Source of the DNA: Glaciecola sp047250385
GTDB lineage: Bacteria; Pseudomonadota; Gammaproteobacteria; Enterobacterales; Alteromonadaceae
Reading direction: 5' to 3'
Assembly (NCBI RefSeq): GCF_047250385.1
Contig: NZ_JBLBVM010000055.1
Location: 124,001 to 188,000 of the forward strand
Length of the DNA stretch: 64,000 nucleotides
This document shows positions 60,299 to 64,000 of the stretch, in pieces; the stretch's first letter is position 1; the number at the start of each line of letters is the position of its first letter. The position numbers were made by a program, and so were the translations under genes. The notes under the pieces are model-generated. The model worked only from the letters and a program-made list of their open reading frames with translations, was not told the origin of the DNA and did not search any database.

Positions 60299-62032
60299 AT
60301 GAATATTCATCATTTACTCAGCGCTAGATTTTCCCAAGCTATTCAAGCAATGGGTATTGAAGATGCACCTATTCCATTGAGCAGAAGCACAAGACCAGAC
60401 TTTGGTGAATACCAATTCAACGGCGCAATGGCATTAGCGAAACAATTAAAACAAAAGCCTCGTGACATTGCAGAACAAATTTTGGCCAACGTGGAACTAG
60501 ATGATATTGCAAGCAAACTCGAAGTTGCTGGCCCTGGTTTTATCAATATTCATTTAAAAAATGATTGGTTATCCCAGTGGTGTGAGCGCGCATTGCAGGA
60601 TAGTAAGTTGACCGTTGAAGCGCATGAAAGCAAAACGATTGTCGTTGATTATTCTTCACCTAACTTAGCCAAAGAAATGCATGTAGGCCATCTGAGAAGT
60701 ACTATTATCGGCGATGCTGTTGTTAATGTCCTTGAGTATTTAGGTCACAATGTTATTCGCCAGAACCACATGGGGGATTGGGGAACGCAGTTCGGCATGT
60801 TGCTGGCACATCTAAATGACCAGTTAGCTAAGTCATCTGTAGCCGAGACGGCACTGTCCGATCTCGAAGACTTCTACCGCGCAGCAAAAGTACGATTCGA
60901 TAATGAAGATGGTTTTGCCGACCGAGCTCGTGAGTATGTGGTTAAACTTCAAGGTGGAGATCTGGATTGTTTGAGACTCTGGCAACAGTTTATCGACATT
61001 TCAATTCAGCACAGTGAAGAAGTTTATAAAAAGCTAAACGTTAGCCTAGAGCGTGAGCATGTAATGGGTGAGAGTAGTTACAACCACGATCTAGCCAATG
61101 TGATTAAAGACTTAACTGAGAAAAATATCTTAGTAGAAGATCAAGGTGCGAAACTTGTATTTATCCCTGAAATGTCCAACAAAGACGGCGACCCAGCGGT
61201 TTATATAGTGCAGAAATCAGGCGGTGGTTATTTATACGCAACGACTGACTTAGCTGCAATCAGATATCGCGCAAATACTCTCAAAGCAGACAGAACGCTT
61301 ATATTTACAGACGCTCGACAAGCACTTCACTTTAAGCAAACCGAAATTGTCGCACGTCGTGCTGGTTATTTGGCAGAAACAGACAGTTATGAGCATTGCC
61401 CATTTGGCATGATGTTGGGCAAGGACAACAAACCCTTCAAAACTCGTTCAGGTGAAACAATTAAGCTCTCAGACTTGTTAGATGAAGCTATTGAACGTGC
61501 GGCAGTGCTTATCGGCCAGCGTGAATCAAGTTTGAGCGAGAGTGAAAAGCAGCAAGTTGCGAAAACTGTCGGAATTGGTGCGGTAAAATATGCCGACTTG
61601 AGTAAGAATAGAACCACGGATTATATTTTTGATTGGGACACAATGCTAAGCTTTGAGGGGAATACAGCGCCGTATTTGCAATATGCGTATACTCGAGTGA
61701 AAAGTATTTTCCGCAACGCAAAACAAGATATGGATACTTATCACGCCAAGGTAGCAGTCGCTTCTCCGCAAGAGCACGACTTAGTCGTTAAACTCATGCA
61801 ATTTGACGAAGTGCTAGAGTCAGTAAGTAAAGAAGCTACGCCCCATATTATGTGCAGTTATTTATATGAGCTGGCAAGTTTGTTTATGCGATTCTACGAG
61901 GCGAACCCAGTATTGAAAGCTGAAGTAAGTGAGGCCGATAGAAATAGTCGCTTAGGTTTATGTGCTTTAACTGCAAAGACGCTCAAAACAGGTCTTGAAA
62001 TACTTGGCATTGAAACCTTAGAGTCTATGTGA
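60299..62032 (+). CDS. argS: arginyl-tRNA synthetase
   Basis: Class I aminoacyl-tRNA synthetase charging tRNA-Arg, 577 aa. An N-terminal Arg-tRNA-synt_N domain (residues 1-85), HIGH-type motif in SSPNLAKEMHVGHLRST, and the DALR anticodon-binding domain at the C-terminus (QYAYTRVKSIFRNA). ArgRS usually lacks a canonical KMSKS, and the SGETIKLSDL region stands in. Begins 13 bases after prfC and may be cotranscribed with it. Confidence 0.96.
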   Translation: MNIHHLLSARFSQAIQAMGIEDAPIPLSRSTRPDFGEYQFNGAMALAKQLKQKPRDIAEQILANVELDDIASKLEVAGPGFINIHLKNDWLSQWCERALQDSKLTVEAHESKTIVVDYSSPNLAKEMHVGHLRSTIIGDAVVNVLEYLGHNVIRQNHMGDWGTQFGMLLAHLNDQLAKSSVAETALSDLEDFYRAAKVRFDNEDGFADRAREYVVKLQGGDLDCLRLWQQFIDISIQHSEEVYKKLNVSLEREHVMGESSYNHDLANVIKDLTEKNILVEDQGAKLVFIPEMSNKDGDPAVYIVQKSGGGYLYATTDLAAIRYRANTLKADRTLIFTDARQALHFKQTEIVARRAGYLAETDSYEHCPFGMMLGKDNKPFKTRSGETIKLSDLLDEAIERAAVLIGQRESSLSESEKQQVAKTVGIGAVKYADLSKNRTTDYIFDWDTMLSFEGNTAPYLQYAYTRVKSIFRNAKQDMDTYHAKVAVASPQEHDLVVKLMQFDEVLESVSKEATPHIMCSYLYELASLFMRFYEANPVLKAEVSEADRNSRLGLCALTAKTLKTGLEILGIETLESM

Positions 62033-62102
62033 TTTTGTCTTAAAGAAAAGTAAGGTTTAAGCTAAAAAGTATCTCTGAGCAACAAAGTGCTAATTGAATT
62101 GA

Positions 62103-62137
62103 CCCTCGAATGTTTGACTGAACTTTCGGGGGTTTTT
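62103..62137 (+). terminator. terminator after argS
   Basis: CCCTCGAA...TTCGGGGG stem (one G-T pair) with a 14-base loop and a T run. It also lies just past the 3' end of the convergent gene. Confidence 0.72.
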
Positions 62138-62149
62138 GTTTTAACTGTC

Positions 62150-62713
62150 TTAATCAACTAAGCGATAGGTAGAATTTAAACTTGTTCCTTTGCTCGTTAG
62201 TCCGCTGGTTCTCTTGTCACTAGCGATAACAGCAATCACATCATCACCATTGCAAACGTTTTGAGTGACAGAAGCACAATCTTTACGTTTGTTAGTACAA
62301 AATTGAAAGCGTGTTTGAGTTTCAATTTCTTTATCAGTTATCGATGTTTTAATAGACTCAAAATTCCAACTTTTTACTGCTTTATGAGCTTCTCGTGCAA
62401 AACTTTTATGACTTGCTGCTACAACGTTTATGTTGCTGATTTGGTTTTCAGGACTTAACGTATATTTGACGGTCGCACACCCTGATATTTTCCTAGTTGA
62501 AGCCTCAGAAGGGTATCTTGCCGTTGATCTGTCGATGCTTTGCCACGTGCTCGCTGAAAGCGAAACGAATTCTCGGGAAGTTTTTATAGGTTTATCGGCA
62601 TTTGTGGATGTACTAATAGATTCAGCAGCACTTGATGATTGTATTACCGAGAACTGTGTCACGGTGACTAATGCGGCAATTCCAATTGCTTTGACAAATA
62701 AATTGTTTTTCAT
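62150..62713 (-). CDS. exported TonB-C-like domain protein
   Basis: About 187 aa. Signal peptide (FVKAIGIAALVTVTQFSVIQSSSAAES), a low-complexity Ser/Thr linker, then a TonB C-terminal-like domain (ISGCATVKYTLSPENQISNINVVAASHKSFAREAHKAVKSWNF) that lacks a membrane anchor. Probably a periplasmic or surface protein of unknown role rather than an energy transducer. Start ATG 62713 follows AAGGA. Convergent with argS. Confidence 0.75.
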   Translation of the reverse strand: MKNNLFVKAIGIAALVTVTQFSVIQSSSAAESISTSTNADKPIKTSREFVSLSASTWQSIDRSTARYPSEASTRKISGCATVKYTLSPENQISNINVVAASHKSFAREAHKAVKSWNFESIKTSITDKEIETQTRFQFCTNKRKDCASVTQNVCNGDDVIAVIASDKRTSGLTSKGTSLNSTYRLVD

Positions 62714-63040
62714 AACACTGTCCTTAGAAGAAACATCACATTCCATTATTGATGTGGCTTAAATATAGAGGTCGAATTTTATACTGTCAACCTCTTTAGT
62801 GCCTTATATCTGGTACGACAAGTGCGCTGCATCTCACCTCAGCCAATCCCATCCCAAGCCATTTTCGCTTTGTGTTTAACTAGTTCTATTAGATTGCTAA
62901 ACTAAGCAAGTGAGCTAAAAGAGTTTGAGCTTTTTATTCAATAGAAGAGTAACAAGAAACAAATCAAGGTATCTCTCAGTCAAGCGCCATAAGCCAAAAC
63001 GCTAAGAGTGCCGCAACAATTATTAAATTAAGGGAACAAT
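62714..63040. promoter_or_regulatory. intergenic region, divergent genes
   Basis: About 330 bases between divergent genes. Nothing stands out apart from AT-rich sequence and AGGG just before the FMN-reductase start; promoters for both genes must lie here but none was assigned. Confidence 0.3.
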
Positions 63041-63613
63041 ATGCAAAAAATACTCGCATTTGCCGGCAGTGGTCGCAAACATTCATACAATTTCAGTATC
63101 GCTAAATGTGCTGCACAAGGTGCACAGATTGAGGGAGTAGAAGTGACTGTTATCGATATGTCAGAGTTTGATATGCCCATTTTCAATGAAGATTTAGAAG
63201 CAGAGGTAGGACTGCCAGAAAATGCGAAAAAGTTTAAGCAATTACTCATGTCCCATGACGGATTTCTAATTGGCAATCCGGAATATAACAGCGGCTATAG
63301 TGCGCTAATAAAAAATGCTATTGATTGGGCTTCAAGAATGGAAGAGGGCGAAAAACCGCTACAAGCATTCAAAGGTAAATACGCGGCACTTATTGCAGCT
63401 TCACCAGGGGCTTTAGGCGGAATTAGAGGCTTAGTTCCTTTACGCATGTTATTGGGCAATATTGGAATGAACGTGCTCCCAAATCAGGTAGCAATTGGTG
63501 GCATCGATAAGCTTGTCGATGAGCAACACAATGTTTCTGATGAAAAGACACAAAAGAAACTACATAACTTAGGTCGAAGTCTTGCCGAAGCCGTCTTACA
63601 AGCTGCTAAATAG
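63041..63613 (+). CDS. NADPH-dependent FMN reductase
   Basis: Flavodoxin-fold oxidoreductase of the FMN_red (ChrR/YieF-like) family, 190 aa. The FMN-phosphate loop is FAGSGRKHSYNFSIAK and the isoalloxazine contact GNPEYNSGYSALIKNAIDWASR is highly typical. Likely reduces quinones, chromate or azo-like compounds with NADPH. Start ATG with AAGGG nearby. Confidence 0.9.
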   Translation: MQKILAFAGSGRKHSYNFSIAKCAAQGAQIEGVEVTVIDMSEFDMPIFNEDLEAEVGLPENAKKFKQLLMSHDGFLIGNPEYNSGYSALIKNAIDWASRMEEGEKPLQAFKGKYAALIAASPGALGGIRGLVPLRMLLGNIGMNVLPNQVAIGGIDKLVDEQHNVSDEKTQKKLHNLGRSLAEAVLQAAK

Positions 63614-63760
63614 CCTAATTTAAGAGTTAAACAAGCTTGCTAATAGCTTAGAGAATAAAAATCTATATTTTCTGGCTATTTGCAGGCCTTACCATCTATT
63701 AAAATCATCATAAATTCTGTAATATTCACGCTCTTAAATTTTTACTTATAATATTGGCAT

Positions 63761-64000
63761 ATGTTCGAAATTAATCCCATCCAAACCGCTATTGCAGACG
63801 TTCGTCAAAGAACTGAATCGCTTCGGGGGTACCTTTGACCTCGATGTTAAAACCGAGCGTTTAGAAGAAGTATCGAGAGAGCTTGAAAATCCTGATATTT
63901 GGAATAATCCTGAACAGGCACAAGCTTTAGGCAAAGAAAAAGTGATGTTGGAAGAAATTGTGTTAACTATTCAAAAGTTAACGCAAGGTACAGATGATGT
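63761..64000 (+). CDS. prfB: peptide chain release factor 2 (partial, frameshifted)
   Basis: RF2, which recognises UAA and UGA. Codons 1-25 (MFEINPIQTAI...) end at an in-frame TGA at 63836-63838; the protein continues in the +1 frame (LDVKTERLEEVSREL). This is the programmed frameshift that autoregulates RF2 in most bacteria. The gene runs off the right edge. A naive reading would call a tiny gene or a pseudogene. Confidence 0.95.
63824..63839 (+). promoter_or_regulatory. prfB programmed +1 frameshift site
   Basis: CGGGGGTACCTTTGAC: an internal Shine-Dalgarno-like CGGGGG, the slippery CTT, then TGA C. The canonical site is AGGGGGTATCTTTGAC; the two differences (C for A, TAC for TAT) keep the key spacing. 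Confidence 0.95.

Noticed and set aside
1..64000. CRISPR array
   Set aside because: No series of regularly spaced near-identical repeats was seen; short repeats found are of a different kind.

Overview
The window looks like the chromosome of a marine gammaproteobacterium, probably of the Alteromonadales (inference). It is AT-rich. It carries a TonB2-type energy cluster of the TtpC kind, two TonB-dependent receptors, a TyrR-controlled phenylalanine/tyrosine degradation block, and a gammaproteobacterial gene order (pspF-sap beside psp; holD-rimI-prfC). A mobile element of about 26 kb sits in the middle, inside the 5' end of prfC.

Host left part (1-32.5 kb). Reading leftward, pspF-sapA-sapB-sapC-sapD form one tightly overlapping unit; pspABC is divergent and has a candidate sigma-54 promoter. 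Next come phhA (with a TyrR box), tyrR, fahA and maiA for Phe/Tyr catabolism, an Lrp/AsnC regulator, an amino-acid dehydrogenase, the 4.5S SRP RNA gene and a ComFB-like gene. A large TonB-dependent receptor and a TPR-sulfotransferase precede DUF3450-ttpC-exbB-exbD-tonB-TPR. tmcA and a thioesterase gene lead to a TPP riboswitch controlling a thiamine-uptake operon (outer-membrane receptor, YkoF-like protein, PnuT-like transporter, thiamine kinase-like protein). tRNA-Trp, holD and rimI follow.

Mobile element (about 32.59-58.77 kb). It splits prfC: a 23-codon stub of the native 5' end remains on the left, and a full-length prfC with a different N-terminus lies on the right. This is the site used by SXT/R391 elements, but no type IV secretion genes are seen. 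The element has a prfC-proximal tyrosine integrase, an HNH protein, an AlpA-like regulator, a VirD4-type coupling protein operon, a second integrase with its own heptamer-repeat region, and MobC plus relaxase. It is therefore best read as an integrative and mobilizable element. TTGTACAA palindromes are clustered at both ends. Cargo is defence and counter-defence: a type I restriction-modification operon (HTH, hsdM, hsdS, a PD-(D/E)XK/DUF4268-like gene, hsdR), a reverse transcriptase overlapping a divergent family A DNA polymerase gene, ArdA antirestriction, and an AbiEi/AbiEii toxin-antitoxin pair.

Host right part (58.7-64 kb). prfC, argS, a secreted protein with a TonB-C-like domain, an NADPH-dependent FMN reductase and the start of prfB with its programmed +1 frameshift site.

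The most interesting candidate is the RT-family A polymerase operon at 51.7-55.2 kb: two different polymerases, overlapping and probably translationally coupled, directly downstream of hsdR.
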